Positions 15,524 to 25,111 of a stretch of 48,311 nt of DNA are shown here, piece by piece (positions within the stretch are counted from its first letter, which is position 1; each line of letters begins with the position of its first letter). A model generated the notes under the pieces. The model had not been told where the DNA came from, made no database searches, and saw only the letters and a program-made list of their open reading frames with translations. This DNA is from Actinomyces oris (GTDB lineage Bacteria; Actinomycetota; Actinomycetes; Actinomycetales; Actinomycetaceae). The position numbers were made by a program, and so were the translations under genes. The stretch is taken from assembly GCF_001937665.1 (NCBI RefSeq), contig NZ_MSKL01000022.1, positions 1 to 48,311 on the forward strand, given 5' to 3'.

Positions 15524-15643
15524 TGTCCAAATCGGTGACAAAGGCCCGAAGTAAGTGTGTGAAGGTAGATCAGAACCGCATGATTCCGCGGTTCTCTTGA
15601 AGGCGTGAAGAGTGCGCAAGCTCCTTTGTCACCGATTTGGACA
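15524..15643. repeat. 120-bp inverted-repeat element, copy A
   Basis: The termini are perfect 21-bp inverted repeats (15524-15544 and 15623-15643), beginning TGTCCAAATC. Inside, GAACCGC (15573-15579) pairs with GCGGTTC (15588-15594) around ATGATTCC, placed at positions 50-71 of the element. It starts 34 bases after the stop of the preceding gene. The rest of the gap to ppk (15644-15830) shows no gene. Length, ends and internal hairpin are shared with the copies at 26497 and 30249. Confidence 0.85.
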
Positions 15644-15828
15644 CGATTGGCGAGATCATGCGTGCTTCGTTGGACGAGACGTGGGGGAGCGCCCAGCGGG
15701 GTCGCATCCCAGGCGGCGGGGCGCCTATCAGCCGTGAGTCCCGAAGATCGGGCGGAAGCGGCGGCGCCTCACGTATTCGCCGAACCGGAGCGGATCACCG
15801 CCCCACAAGGCCGCCCGGACGTGGGACC

Positions 15829-15840
15829 ATGTGGCCATGA
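15829..15840 (+). other. Three-codon mini-ORF overlapping the ppk start
   Basis: ATG-TGG-CCA-TGA ends in an ATGA overlap with the in-frame ATG of ppk at 15837. It could couple ppk translation to an upstream start, or it may be chance. Confidence 0.25.
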
Positions 15841-18719
15841 CCAACGACGCGCCCCACTCCGCCCCCACGCCGCTCTCCCGCTTCCTGGGCGGGTGGATGC
15901 GTCACCCCAGCCCCCAGGAGCCCGAGCAGGTGACCGACGACGCCGAGGTGACCGAGGCTGCCGAGACTGTCGAAGCCGCTGAAGCCACTGAGGCCGCCGA
16001 GTCGGCGGTCTCGCCCGAGGCCGCGAGCACCGACGGGCCGGCCGTCTCCGCCGAGGTCGCCGGCCCCGAGGCCGCCCCAGTGGCTCCCGGCGGGTCCTCC
16101 ACCGGCGACGGGGCCTCCGAACGCGCCGAGGCCCCGGGGGAATCAGCCGCCCCGGCCGACTCGCATGGCTCCGATGACGCCGGCGACCCTGACGGCCCCG
16201 AGGGCGCCGAGGGGGCGATCGAGGAGGAGCACGTCATCGAGGTCGCCGACCCTCGCGACTTCGCCGATGACTCCGGCCCCCAGTACGAGGACGAGGACTT
16301 CGACGACATCGTCGACGGTGAGATGGCCCCCGCCCCCGGCCCCATCGGCACCGCGACCCCCGCCATCGCACCCTCCTCCATCACCTCCGCCAGCTCGCAG
16401 TCGGCCCCTTCCGCCGCCGAGGCCCTGGCGACTCCGTCGACCACGACGCCGGGGGACCGGGGCCTCTCCGCTCCCGGCAGCGCCACCAGCTCGGGCCATG
16501 CCGTCAGCCCCGCCAGCGCCGCCTCCTCGCTGAGCTCGGCCAGTGCCGCCGACGCCGCGGCCTCGGCCGCCTCCGCCGATACCGCCCAGGTGGATCCGGA
16601 GAGCCTCCTGCCGCCCCTGAAGTCCTTCAAGAACCGTTTCATCGACCGGGAGCTGACCTGGCTGGACTTCAACGAGCGCGTCCTGGAGCAGGCCGAGGAC
16701 CACACCCTGCCCCTGCTGGAGCGCGCCTGGTTCCTGTCGATCTTCTCCTCCAACCTGGATGAGTTCTACATGGTGCGTGTCGCCGGGCTCATGCGCCGCA
16801 TCAAGGCCGGCATCACCCCGGTGCGCGCCTCCGGCCTGGACGCCCACCAGGTCCTGGCCCAGGTCACCAGCCGCACCAAGGAGCTCACCGCCCGCCAGGC
16901 CGCCCTCTTCCAGGAGGACATCCGCCCCGCCCTGGCCGAGCGCAACGTGAAGATCCTGGGCTGGGACGAGCTCAACTCCGACCAGCAGGAGCGTCTGACC
17001 CGCTACTTCCGTCACCAGATCTACCCGGTCCTCACCCCGCTGGCGGTCGACCCCTCCCACCCCTTCCCCTACATCTCGGGCCTGTCCCTCAACCTCGCCG
17101 TCATCCTGCGCAACCCGCGCAGCGGCAAGGAGCACTTCGCCCGCATCAAGGTGCCCGACTCCCTGCCGCGCCTCATCCAGGTCCCCGGCCGCGAGCTGGA
17201 CGCCGCGGACAAGGCGGCCGGCTGCGCCGTCATCCCCATCGAGATCGTCATCGGTCAGCACCTCGACCACCTCTTTCCGGGCATGGACATCCTGGAGCAC
17301 CACCTCTTCCGGGTCACCCGCAACGAGGACCTCGAGGTCGAGGAGGACGACGCCGAGAACCTCCTCAAGGCCATGGAGAAGGAGCTCGAACGGCGCCGCT
17401 TCGGCGACTGCGTGCGCCTGGAGGTGGAGGACACCATCTCCTCCTTCACCCGCCGCTACCTGGTGCGCGCCCTGGGACTCAAGGGCGACGACGTCTTCGA
17501 GCTCCCCGCGCCCCTGGACCTGACCTGCCTCAACCAGCTCCACGACCTGGACATCCCCGACCTGAAGTACCCGCGCTTCGTGCCGGTGACGGCCGCGGGC
17601 CTGGCCGCCTACGAGTCCTCCTCCGCGCCGGACGTCTTCGCCGCCATGCGCGAGCACGACGTCCTCCTGCACCACCCCTACGACTCCTTCTCCACCTCCG
17701 TCCAGGAGTTCGTGGCCCAGGCCGCCGCCGACCCCAAGGTCCTGGCCATCAAGCAGACCCTCTACCGCACCTCCGGCGACTCCCCGATCGTGGACGCCCT
17801 CATCGAGGCCGCCGAGGCCGGCAAGCAGGTCGTCGCCATCGTGGAGATCAAGGCCCGCTTCGACGAGGAGGCCAACATCTCCTGGGCCCGCAAGCTCGAG
17901 CGCGCCGGCGTCCACGTCGTCTACGGCATGGTCGGCCTCAAGACGCACTGCAAGCTGCTGCTCGTCGTGCGCCAGGAGTCCGACGGCCTGCGCCGTTACT
18001 GCCACGTCGGCACCGGCAACTACCACCCCAAGACCGCCCGCGGCTACGAGGACCTGGGGCTCCTGACCTGCGACCGCGACGTCGCCCAGGACCTGACCAC
18101 CCTGTTCAACCAGCTCTCCGGCTACGCCCCGCGCGCCCGCTTCCGCCGCCTGCTCGTGGCCCCCCGCGGCCTGCGCGACGGGCTTGTGGAGCACATCGAG
18201 CAGGAGATCGCCAACCACCGGGCCGGCCTGCCCGCCTGGATCCGCATCAAGGTCAACTCCATCGTCGACGAGACCGTCATCGACGCCCTCTACCGCGCCT
18301 CGCGCGCCGGGGTGCCGGTCGACATCGTCGTGCGCGGGATCTGCGGCCTGCGTGCCGGCGTCGAGGGCCTCAGCGAGAACATCCGCGTGCGCTCGATCCT
18401 GGGGCGCTTCCTGGAGCACTCGCGCATCTACGCCTTCGCCGGCGGCGGCCAGACCAAGCTGTTCATCGGCTCGGCCGACCTCATGCACCGCAACCTCGAC
18501 CGCCGCGTCGAGGCCCTGGTGCGCATCACCGACCCCGCCATGGTCGAGGACCTCGAGTGGCTGGTCACCCACTGCGCCTCCGACGACGTCTCCTCCTGGC
18601 ACCTCCAGCCCGACGGCTCCTGGCAGCGTCACCTCGTCGACGCCGAGGGCAACCGTCTCGAGGACATCCAAACCAGCCTCATGGCCCGGGCGCGCTCGCG
18701 CGTCAAGGGCCGGCACTGA
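15837..18719 (+). CDS. ppk1: Polyphosphate kinase with a long acidic N-terminal extension
   Basis: The enzyme makes polyphosphate from ATP by a phospho-histidine mechanism. The conserved PPK1 region begins near residue 265 with [20 protein letters not shown]. The catalytic His lies in [19 protein letters not shown] (about residue 723), and a second conserved His in [14 protein letters not shown] (about 884). Bacterial PPK1 is normally near 700 residues. Here about 265 extra N-terminal residues are almost all Ala, Glu, Ser, Pro, Thr and Asp and are probably disordered. The start is ATG 15837 or GTG 15831; neither has a clear ribosome site. The gene is followed after 12 bases by the mutT1-type gene, the arrangement known from Mycobacterium. 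Confidence 0.93.
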   Translation: MTNDAPHSAPTPLSRFLGGWMRHPSPQEPEQVTDDAEVTEAAETVEAAEATEAAESAVSPEAASTDGPAVSAEVAGPEAAPVAPGGSSTGDGASERAEAPGESAAPADSHGSDDAGDPDGPEGAEGAIEEEHVIEVADPRDFADDSGPQYEDEDFDDIVDGEMAPAPGPIGTATPAIAPSSITSASSQSAPSAAEALATPSTTTPGDRGLSAPGSATSSGHAVSPASAASSLSSASAADAAASAASADTAQVDPESLLPPLKSFKNRFIDRELTWLDFNERVLEQAEDHTLPLLERAWFLSIFSSNLDEFYMVRVAGLMRRIKAGITPVRASGLDAHQVLAQVTSRTKELTARQAALFQEDIRPALAERNVKILGWDELNSDQQERLTRYFRHQIYPVLTPLAVDPSHPFPYISGLSLNLAVILRNPRSGKEHFARIKVPDSLPRLIQVPGRELDAADKAAGCAVIPIEIVIGQHLDHLFPGMDILEHHLFRVTRNEDLEVEEDDAENLLKAMEKELERRRFGDCVRLEVEDTISSFTRRYLVRALGLKGDDVFELPAPLDLTCLNQLHDLDIPDLKYPRFVPVTAAGLAAYESSSAPDVFAAMREHDVLLHHPYDSFSTSVQEFVAQAAADPKVLAIKQTLYRTSGDSPIVDALIEAAEAGKQVVAIVEIKARFDEEANISWARKLERAGVHVVYGMVGLKTHCKLLLVVRQESDGLRRYCHVGTGNYHPKTARGYEDLGLLTCDRDVAQDLTTLFNQLSGYAPRARFRRLLVAPRGLRDGLVEHIEQEIANHRAGLPAWIRIKVNSIVDETVIDALYRASRAGVPVDIVVRGICGLRAGVEGLSENIRVRSILGRFLEHSRIYAFAGGGQTKLFIGSADLMHRNLDRRVEALVRITDPAMVEDLEWLVTHCASDDVSSWHLQPDGSWQRHLVDAEGNRLEDIQTSLMARARSRVKGRH

Positions 18720-18731
18720 GACGGCCGTGCC

Positions 18732-19760
18732 ATGAGCTCGTCCAGCAGGAAGAACGGCTCGCGCGAGACCGTGAAGGCCGCCGGCGCCCTCGTGTGGCGT
18801 GAGAACGGCAAGCACCTCGAGGTGCTCCTGGTCCACCGTCCCCGTTACGACGACTGGTCCATCCCCAAGGGCAAGGTCGAGCCCTGCGAGTCCGTGCGCA
18901 CCTGCGCCGTGCGCGAGGTCGCCGAGGAGACCGGCGTCCAGGTGATCCTGGGCCAGCCCCTCAGCCGTGTGCACTACAAGATCGCCGACGGCTCCCGCAA
19001 GAAGGTCCACTACTGGGCCGCCCGCGTCGCCCCCGACTCCTCGGCCGCTGTCGCCGCCCGCTGCGCCGTCGAACCCGCCTCCGCCAAGGAGATCGACGCC
19101 GTCGAGTGGCTGCGCGTGGGGCAGGCCCGCAAGCGCCTGACCTACCCCTACGACCGCGACCTGCTCGGCGAGCTCGTCGACCTGTGGGAGGACGGCAAGC
19201 TCGACACCTGGACCCTGGTCCTGGTGCGCCACGGCCGCGCCGTCAAGCGCTCCGTGTGGAACCGCCCCAAGGAGCGGGACAAGGAGACCGACGAGGCCAC
19301 TCGGCCCCTGACCCACGACCAGGGCGAGACCCGGGCCCGCGCCCTCGTCCCGATCCTGGCCGCCTACGGGGTGGGGCGCGTCCTCACCAGCCCCTGGAAG
19401 CGCTGCGTGGACACGGTCGCCCCCTACGCCACGGCCGCGGGCCTGACCCTGGAGATGGCCGGGGCCTTCACCGAGATGGCCCACGCGAAGAACCCCAAGG
19501 GCGTGCGCTCCGTGGTCAAGAAGGTCCTGAGCGTGCGCGAGGAGCCGACGGCGCTGTGCACTCACCGGCCCGTCCTGCCCACCATCATGGACGTCGTCTC
19601 CCAGTACGCCCCCGGCAAGCTCCTGCGCTCCGTGCCCGACCGGGACCCCTGGCTCAAGACCGGGGAGATCCTCGTGGTCCACATGGCCCGCCGCCCCCGC
19701 GGCAAGATCCGCGCCGTCGCCATCGAGAAGCAGCGCCCCGTCCTGTCCGAAGGACGCTGA
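18732..19760 (+). CDS. mutT1: MutT1-type Nudix hydrolase fused to a histidine phosphatase
   Basis: The 342-residue protein has two domains. The N-terminal Nudix domain has a full Nudix box (GKVEPCE through REVAEETGV, about residues 47-69), which binds metal and a nucleoside diphosphate derivative. The C-terminal histidine phosphatase domain has LVRHGRA (about 164-170), a TSPWKRCVDT segment and a later His in CTHRP. Mycobacterial MutT1 has this fusion, sanitises 8-oxo-GTP/dGTP and also acts on diadenosine polyphosphates. It too lies beside ppk. Linkage to polyphosphate metabolism is therefore conserved. The gene is in one transcription unit with ppk. Confidence 0.88.
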   Translation: MSSSSRKNGSRETVKAAGALVWRENGKHLEVLLVHRPRYDDWSIPKGKVEPCESVRTCAVREVAEETGVQVILGQPLSRVHYKIADGSRKKVHYWAARVAPDSSAAVAARCAVEPASAKEIDAVEWLRVGQARKRLTYPYDRDLLGELVDLWEDGKLDTWTLVLVRHGRAVKRSVWNRPKERDKETDEATRPLTHDQGETRARALVPILAAYGVGRVLTSPWKRCVDTVAPYATAAGLTLEMAGAFTEMAHAKNPKGVRSVVKKVLSVREEPTALCTHRPVLPTIMDVVSQYAPGKLLRSVPDRDPWLKTGEILVVHMARRPRGKIRAVAIEKQRPVLSEGR

Positions 19761-19768
19761 CCGGAGCG

Positions 19769-19788
19769 CCGGCCGGACCTTCGGCCGG
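19769..19788 (+). terminator. Hairpin after the ppk-mutT1 operon
   Basis: CCGGCCG (19769-19775) pairs with CGGCCGG (19782-19788) around a six-base loop, eight bases after the mutT1 stop. There is no T tract. Confidence 0.55.
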
Positions 19789-19825
19789 TGTACCGAGCTG
19801 CCCGGTGATGGTCCTCACAGAGGGT

Positions 19826-19866
19826 GTTTACCAACCGTTTACCCCGGTCACCCGGAACCTTCATCC
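19826..19866 (+). promoter_or_regulatory. PHO-box-like direct repeats upstream of pstS
   Basis: GTTTACC occurs at 19826-19832 and again 11 bases later at 19837-19843, followed by the related units GGTCACC (19846-19852) and CTTCATC (19859-19865). An 11-base periodic G-T-T-C-A-C-C-type repeat is the PhoP-binding PHO box of Streptomyces and relatives. The array lies about 85-125 bases upstream of pstS, with a possible -10 TATCGT at 19875-19880. No phoP/phoR genes are in the window. Confidence 0.65.
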
Positions 19867-19951
19867 GGGGTGCCTATCGTGACCGTTGCCTGACATTCAC
19901 CCGGTATCCGACTGAACCCTCCGACACCCTCTGACTCAGCGAGGAGAGCCC

Positions 19952-21025
19952 GTGCTCCTGACCCGTCGCGGCGCCCTGGGCGCCCTGAGCGTGGCCACCC
20001 TGACCGCGCTGACCGCCTGCGGGCGCGACGCCGGCGCCGCCGACCCCAACGCCTCCAGCGACCTGGTGGGGCAGATCCGCGGCGCGGGCGCCACCTCTCA
20101 GTCCGACGCGCAGGACGCCTGGATGAACACCTTCATGGGCGCCAACCTGCGCGCCACCGTCGACTACGCCGGCGGTGGCTCCGGGGCCGGGCGCACCAAG
20201 CTCGTCGAGGGCGCCATCGACTTCGCCGGCACCGACACCCCCATGACCGTCGACGAGATCAGCAAGATCGGCGGCGCCGTCGAGCTGCCCCTCTACATCT
20301 CCCCGATCGCCGTGGCCTACAACCTTCCCGGCTTCACCGGAGAGTCCCACGTCAACATGACCGGAGAAGTCCTCGCCAAGGTCCTCTCCGGGGCCATCAC
20401 CCGCTGGAACGACCCGGCCCTGGCCGCCCTCAACCCCGGCGTCGCCCTGCCCGACCAGCGGATCATCGTCGTGGGCCGCTCCGACGACTCCGGCACCACC
20501 AAGGCCCTGACCACCTACCTGGCCACCGTCGCCCCAACGGCCTGGCCCCACGAGCCCGAGGAGACCTGGCCGCTGCGCGGCGGCCAGTCCGGCGACGGCA
20601 CCGCCGGCATGATCCAGACCGTCTCCGCGGCCACCGGCACCATCGGCTACGCCGACGCCTCCAAGGTCCCCGCCACCCTGGGCACCGTCGCCGTCGGCAG
20701 CAACGGGGCCTACGTGCCCGTCTCCGCCAAAGCCGCGGCCGCTGCCCTCGACGCCGCCACCCTGGGCGCCGAGGCCGACGAGACCCGCCTGCTCTACCAG
20801 CCCAGCCACGACACCGAGGGCGCCTACCCCATCGTCCTGGTCTCCTACCTCGCCGCCCGCCTGCGCTACGACGACGCCCAGATCGCCGCCGTCGTCAAGG
20901 CCTACCTGCGCTTCGCCGCCTCCACCAAGGGGCAGGACGCCTCCACCAAGGCCACCGGCTGCGCCCCCATCACCCGCCAGATGCGCGAGAAGATCAACGC
21001 CGCCATCGACAAGATCGCCGCCTGA
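19952..21025 (+). CDS. pstS: Phosphate-binding lipoprotein of the Pst ABC transporter
   Basis: The 357-residue lipoprotein captures phosphate outside the membrane and delivers it to PstCA. The GTG start at 19952 follows GAGGAGA. A short basic start and hydrophobic core lead to the lipobox TALTAC, with the lipid-modified Cys near residue 23. Conserved PstS features are GAGATSQ (about 46-52), the GGGSGAGR phosphate loop, a DFAGTDTPMT segment and RSDDSGTTK. It heads the pstS-pstC-pstA-pstB operon and is preceded by a PHO-box-like array, so induction by phosphate starvation is expected. Confidence 0.95.
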   Translation: MLLTRRGALGALSVATLTALTACGRDAGAADPNASSDLVGQIRGAGATSQSDAQDAWMNTFMGANLRATVDYAGGGSGAGRTKLVEGAIDFAGTDTPMTVDEISKIGGAVELPLYISPIAVAYNLPGFTGESHVNMTGEVLAKVLSGAITRWNDPALAALNPGVALPDQRIIVVGRSDDSGTTKALTTYLATVAPTAWPHEPEETWPLRGGQSGDGTAGMIQTVSAATGTIGYADASKVPATLGTVAVGSNGAYVPVSAKAAAAALDAATLGAEADETRLLYQPSHDTEGAYPIVLVSYLAARLRYDDAQIAAVVKAYLRFAASTKGQDASTKATGCAPITRQMREKINAAIDKIAA

Positions 21026-21129
21026 GGCCTCCCGGCCGGCCACCACGACGCCGCCGCACCGAACCGCACATGTCCAGCCAGCACTCACCCGCCCAGCCGC
21101 CGCCCCAGACACCCCGAGGAGGGTCAGCC

Positions 21130-22146
21130 GTGGCCAGCACCACCGCACCGCCGTCGTCGCCGCCCCCAGCGGGCGCCGCGACCGCCTCCAGCAGCGCCGA
21201 TGACGCCATCATCCAGCCCGGCAAGGCCCCCGGGCAGACCGGCAACCGGATCTTCACCGGCCTGTCCTTCGGCGCCGGCACCCTCATCATGGTGGTGCTC
21301 GCCCTCGTGGCCGCCTTCCTCATCCGGGAGGCGCTGCCCGCCCTGACGGCCTCGCGCGAGACCCTCGAGTCGGTCTCCTTCATGCGCGATCGCGGACTGT
21401 GGGGCTACGTGGCGCCGCTCGTCTTCGGAACGCTGCTGTCCTCGACCATCGCCCTGGGCGTCGCGGTGCCGCTGAGCATCGGCGTGGCCCTGTTCATCTC
21501 CCACTTCGCCCCGCGCCGCCTGGCCCAGGCCCTGGGCTACATGGTGGACCTGCTGGCCGCGATCCCCTCCGTGGTCTTCGGCCTGTGGGGCTTCCTGTGG
21601 CTGGTGCCCCTGCTCGACCCCATCAACACCTGGCTGAGCGACCACCTCGGCTTCATCCCGCTGTTCGCCGACTACACGGCCCCGGCCAAGAACATCACCA
21701 CCGCCTCCCTGGTCCTGGCCGTCATGATCCTGCCGATCATCACCGCCACCATCCGCGAGATCTTCCTCCAGACGCCCACGCTCCAGGAGGAGGCCTCCCT
21801 GGCCCTGGGCGCCACCCGCTACGAGATGATCCGCCAGGCCGTCCTGCCCTTCGGCCGCTCCGGCATCATCTCCGCCTCCATGCTGGGGCTCGGACGCGCC
21901 TTGGGGGAGACCATGGCCGTCCTCATGATCCTCTCGCCCGGCATGGGTCTGAACCTCCGAGTCCTCCAGGCCGGCCAGCACCAGACCATTGCCGCCAACA
22001 TCGCCTCGCAGTTCCGCGAGGCCTACGGCCTGAGCGTCAACGTGCTCATCGCCACCGGCCTGGTCCTGTTCATCATCACTTTCGCGGTCAACTCCCTGGC
22101 GCGGTGGATCATCGCGCGCCGCTCCGAGTTCTCAGGAGCCAGCTGA
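21130..22146 (+). CDS. pstC: Phosphate ABC transporter permease PstC
   Basis: This permease forms half of the phosphate channel. From the GTG at 21130, with GAGGAGGG eight bases upstream, it has 338 residues. The ATG at 21070 is in frame but lacks a ribosome site. A Ser/Pro/Ala-rich cytoplasmic start (about 35 residues) precedes six membrane segments. The permease signature (EEASLALGATRYEMIRQAVLP, loop that contacts PstB) lies near residues 235-260. The gene is in one operon with pstS upstream and pstA one base downstream. Confidence 0.93.
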   Translation: MASTTAPPSSPPPAGAATASSSADDAIIQPGKAPGQTGNRIFTGLSFGAGTLIMVVLALVAAFLIREALPALTASRETLESVSFMRDRGLWGYVAPLVFGTLLSSTIALGVAVPLSIGVALFISHFAPRRLAQALGYMVDLLAAIPSVVFGLWGFLWLVPLLDPINTWLSDHLGFIPLFADYTAPAKNITTASLVLAVMILPIITATIREIFLQTPTLQEEASLALGATRYEMIRQAVLPFGRSGIISASMLGLGRALGETMAVLMILSPGMGLNLRVLQAGQHQTIAANIASQFREAYGLSVNVLIATGLVLFIITFAVNSLARWIIARRSEFSGAS

Positions 22147-22147
22147 C

Positions 22148-23374
22148 ATGACGCCCACGAACACACCCGAGCCCACCGACGGCGCCGCCTCCAGCAGCGA
22201 GGCCTCCCGCCCCGTCCCGGCCACCGGTGCTGCCGGTTCAGCCGGAGAGACCGGTGCCCCCGCGCCCAAGTCCCTCAAGGCCGCGCTCGCGGCCGCCGAG
22301 GCCCCGGCAGCCCCCGTCGACCCGCTGGCCGACCCGCCCTCCATCGAGGGCGTGCCCCTGACCTCCTACCGCCTGCCCGACTGGTTCATCTGGGCGGCGC
22401 TGGGAGCCGCGTTCGTCGTCGTCGGCGGGATCGGCCTGCTGGCCGGGTGGAGCATCGCCGCCGTCGTCGCCCTGACCGCCCTGGTGTGGGTGGTGGGCGC
22501 CACCGCCGTGTCCTGGGTGCGTGAGGGCGAGCGCTGGGGGCGCAACACCCTGGTGACCCTCCTCATCTACCTGTCCTTCGCCGTCGTCATGGTGCCGCTG
22601 GTCTCCCTGGTGTGGATGGTCCTGTCCGGCGGCTCGGCCCGCTTCGGCTACGACTTCCTGACCACCAACATGCGCGGTGCCGACGCCTCCAACGGCGGCT
22701 TCTACCACGGCATCGTCGGCACCCTCCAGATCACCGGGATCGCCACCCTCATCTCCGTGCCCCTGGGGCTGTTCACCGCCGTCTTCCTCGTGGAGTACAA
22801 CGGCGGCTGGATCGCCCGGGCCATCACCTTCCTCGTCGACGTCATGACCGGCATCCCCTCGATCGTGGCCGGGCTGTTCGCCTACTCGATCTTCCTCATC
22901 GCGGCCGGCCCCCGCTACCAGGCCGGCATCATCGGGGCCGTGGCCCTGAGCGTCCTCATGACACCGGTGGTCATCCGCGGCGTGGAGGAGATGCTCAAGC
23001 TCGTCCCCTCCCACCTGCGCGAGGCCTCCTACGCGCTGGGCGTGCCCAAGTGGCTCACCATCGTCAAGGTCGTGCTGCGCACCGCAGTGGCCGGCATCAC
23101 CACCTCCGTCATGATCGCCATCGCCCGCGTCATCGGCGAGACCGCCCCGCTGCTCATCACCGTGGGCCTGACGATCCGCACCAACACCAACCCGCTGGAC
23201 GGCTCCATGTCCACCCTTCCGGTACTCGTCTACGACCAGTACTCCCGTGGGGAGGCCGCCGCCATGGAGCGGGCCTGGGCAGGGGCGCTGACCCTCATCA
23301 TCCTGGTCATGCTGCTCAACCTCGCGGCCCGCCTCATCTCCAAGTACTTCAGCCCCAAGGGCGGCCGGCGCTAG
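22148..23374 (+). CDS. pstA: Phosphate ABC transporter permease PstA
   Basis: This is the second permease subunit, 408 residues, so longer than the usual 280-300. About 65 extra Ala/Pro/Ser-rich N-terminal residues are followed by two additional hydrophobic segments and then the six-helix permease core. The coupling loop is [21 protein letters not shown] (about 291-311), and the core also has GETAPLLIT. The ATG is one base after the pstC stop with AGGAG about ten bases upstream. The N-terminal addition resembles that of PstC and could be lineage-specific. Confidence 0.93.
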   Translation: MTPTNTPEPTDGAASSSEASRPVPATGAAGSAGETGAPAPKSLKAALAAAEAPAAPVDPLADPPSIEGVPLTSYRLPDWFIWAALGAAFVVVGGIGLLAGWSIAAVVALTALVWVVGATAVSWVREGERWGRNTLVTLLIYLSFAVVMVPLVSLVWMVLSGGSARFGYDFLTTNMRGADASNGGFYHGIVGTLQITGIATLISVPLGLFTAVFLVEYNGGWIARAITFLVDVMTGIPSIVAGLFAYSIFLIAAGPRYQAGIIGAVALSVLMTPVVIRGVEEMLKLVPSHLREASYALGVPKWLTIVKVVLRTAVAGITTSVMIAIARVIGETAPLLITVGLTIRTNTNPLDGSMSTLPVLVYDQYSRGEAAAMERAWAGALTLIILVMLLNLAARLISKYFSPKGGRR

Positions 23375-23442
23375 CCCGGCCGGAGCCGCAGCCCGCAGCG
23401 CCCCAGAGCCCTCAGCAGTCCTCCTCAGGTAAAGGAACCGAC

Positions 23443-24222
23443 GTGTCCAAGCGCATCGACGTCATCGGCGAGAACATCTACTACGGCGACTTCCTGGCCG
23501 TGAAGGACGTCAACGTCGTCATCGAGCCCAAGTCCGTCACCGCCCTCATCGGCCCCTCCGGCTGCGGGAAGTCCACCTTCCTGCGCACCCTCAACCGCAT
23601 GCACGAGACCATCCCCGGCGCCCGCGTCGAGGGCCAGGTCATCGTCGACGGCGTCAACCTCTACGGCCCCGGCGTCGACGCCGTCCAGGTGCGCCGCGCC
23701 ATCGGCATGGTCTTCCAGCGGCCCAACCCGTTCCCCACCATGTCCATCGCCGAGAACGTCCTGGCCGGCGTGCGCCTCAACAACCGCCGCATCAAGAAGT
23801 CCGACGCCGACGACCTGGTGGAGGCCTCCCTGCGTGGGGCCAACCTGTGGGACGAGGTCAAGGACCGCCTGGACCGTCCCGGCCTGGGCCTGTCCGGCGG
23901 TCAGCAGCAGCGCCTGTGCATCGCCCGCGCCATCGCGGTCAAGCCGGCCGTCCTGCTCATGGACGAGCCCTGCTCCGCCCTGGACCCCATCTCCACGCTC
24001 GCCATCGAGGACCTCATCTCCGAGCTCAAGGCGGACTACACGATCGTCATCGTCACCCACAACATGCAGCAGGCCTCGCGCGTGAGCGACATGACCGGCT
24101 TCTTCAACCTGGAGGCCACTGGCAAGCCGGGGCACCTCGTCGAGTACGACTCCACCGACAAGATCTTCTCCGCCCCCAGCCAGCAGGCCACCGAGGACTA
24201 CATCTCCGGCCGCTTCGGCTGA
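23443..24222 (+). CDS. pstB: Phosphate ABC transporter ATPase PstB
   Basis: This 259-residue ATPase drives phosphate uptake. The start is the GTG at 23443 with AAAGGA seven bases upstream. A much longer open frame upstream is just the shifted frame of pstA. It has Walker [10 protein letters not shown] (37-45), the Q-loop in FQRPNPFP, the signature LSGGQQQRL (150-158), Walker B LLMDEP (171-176) and the switch His in VTHNMQQ. It is the last gene of the operon; no phoU follows in this window, and the next gene is convergent. Confidence 0.95.
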   Translation: MSKRIDVIGENIYYGDFLAVKDVNVVIEPKSVTALIGPSGCGKSTFLRTLNRMHETIPGARVEGQVIVDGVNLYGPGVDAVQVRRAIGMVFQRPNPFPTMSIAENVLAGVRLNNRRIKKSDADDLVEASLRGANLWDEVKDRLDRPGLGLSGGQQQRLCIARAIAVKPAVLLMDEPCSALDPISTLAIEDLISELKADYTIVIVTHNMQQASRVSDMTGFFNLEATGKPGHLVEYDSTDKIFSAPSQQATEDYISGRFG

Positions 24223-24393
24223 GGGGCGAGGAGGGATGAGGACGTCGGGCCGGAGAGCGCCAGTCGGCGCGAATGCCGCTCGCGGCGGCTTGAGTTGGAG
24301 CCCGGGGCCCGTCACGGCCCGACGCCGCCCACGAGTCTACAGGTCCGGGCTCCCGGCCGTCCCGGTGTCCGCCCAGTGAATCCACCCGGTGGT

Positions 24394-24417
24394 CGGGAGA
24401 GGTGCCTGACCCTCCCG
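24394..24417. terminator. Possible hairpin between pstB and the GlnR-type gene
   Basis: CGGGAG (24394-24399) pairs with CTCCCG (24412-24417) in the gap between convergent genes, followed by GTCTTCTCC on the plus strand. The stem is short and its assignment is weak. The rest of the 217-base gap shows no gene. Confidence 0.35.
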
Positions 24418-24439
24418 GTCTTCTCCGGGGCCGGTGCGC

Positions 24440-25111
24440 TCAGGCGTCCTCGGGGGCGTCCAGTCGGTAGCCGACGTTGCGCACCGTGCCGATGAGGTTG
24501 TCGTGCTCGGTGCCCAGCTTGGCGCGCAGACGACGGATGTGAACGTCCACCGTGCGCGAGCCGCCGATGTAGTCCTCGCCCCACACCTCGTGCAGGAGCG
24601 CGTCACGCGTCAGGACCCGTCCCCGGTTGGCGGCCAGGAACTTCAACAGCTCGAACTCCTTGTAGGTCAGGTCCAGGATCGTGCCGCGCAGTCGGGCCGT
24701 GTAGGCGGTGACATCGATGACGAGATCGCCCACGTCGATGCGGTCGTCGTCGGCCTCGTCCACGACCGGGACATGGGCGCGCAGCAGCCGCAGTCGGGCC
24801 GACAGCTCGGCGGGCTTGGCGCCGGCCATGACGAAGTCGGCGGCGCCCCAGTCGATCTGCACCGCAGCGGCGCCGCCCTCCTCCACAATGAGGATGATGG
24901 GCGGGCAGTCCATGGGGCCGGTGAAGAGCTGACACAGAGCGCGAGCACGGGTCAGGTCCCCGCGCGCGTCGATCATGACGACGTCGGCGTTGTCCACCTC
25001 CGCGTAGGACGAGGGGGTCGGGGCGAGGCACTCCACCTGGGAGTCGAGGAAGGCGGTTGCCGGCAGGACGTCAGTGGCGTCACTCTCACGAGTGAACATG
25101 ATGATCCGCAT
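24440..25111 (-). CDS. glnR: GlnR-type OmpR-family regulator
   Basis: The 223-residue protein starts at the ATG at 25111, with GAAGGAG five bases upstream. A receiver-like domain (1-115) keeps one Asp (VVMIDARGDL, about D48) but lacks the usual acidic pair and downstream Lys, as in orphan GlnR. A winged-helix domain follows (about 130-220: DLTYKEFELLKFLAANRGRVLTR, then RTVDVHIRRLRAKLG, then GTVRNVGYRL). The pattern closely follows Streptomyces GlnR, the activator of nitrogen-assimilation genes, which is also found near pst/phoT genes in Streptomyces and Mycobacterium. No sensor kinase is adjacent. A general PhoB-like regulator is the less likely alternative. Confidence 0.78.
   Translation of the reverse strand: MRIIMFTRESDATDVLPATAFLDSQVECLAPTPSSYAEVDNADVVMIDARGDLTRARALCQLFTGPMDCPPIILIVEEGGAAAVQIDWGAADFVMAGAKPAELSARLRLLRAHVPVVDEADDDRIDVGDLVIDVTAYTARLRGTILDLTYKEFELLKFLAANRGRVLTRDALLHEVWGEDYIGGSRTVDVHIRRLRAKLGTEHDNLIGTVRNVGYRLDAPEDA

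Noticed and set aside
15524-15643. Integron attC-like site
   Set aside because: The element has inverted ends and a central hairpin, but I see no GTTRRRY/RYYYAAC core sites and no cassette genes or integrase.
15524-15643. Ordinary MITE with target-site duplication
   Set aside because: None of the three copies shows a convincing flanking direct repeat, so insertion by a DDE transposase is not supported here, although old insertions cannot be excluded.
16143-19682. 1179-residue open frame on the minus strand opposite ppk and mutT1
   Set aside because: It lies antisense to two well-identified genes, is rich in Gly, Asp, Val and His as expected of a high-GC shadow frame, and shows no domain motif.
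22612-23442. Upstream extension of the pstB frame to a 536-residue protein
   Set aside because: The extra residues are an alternative frame of pstA. The GTG at 23443 with AAAGGA gives a normal-length PstB.
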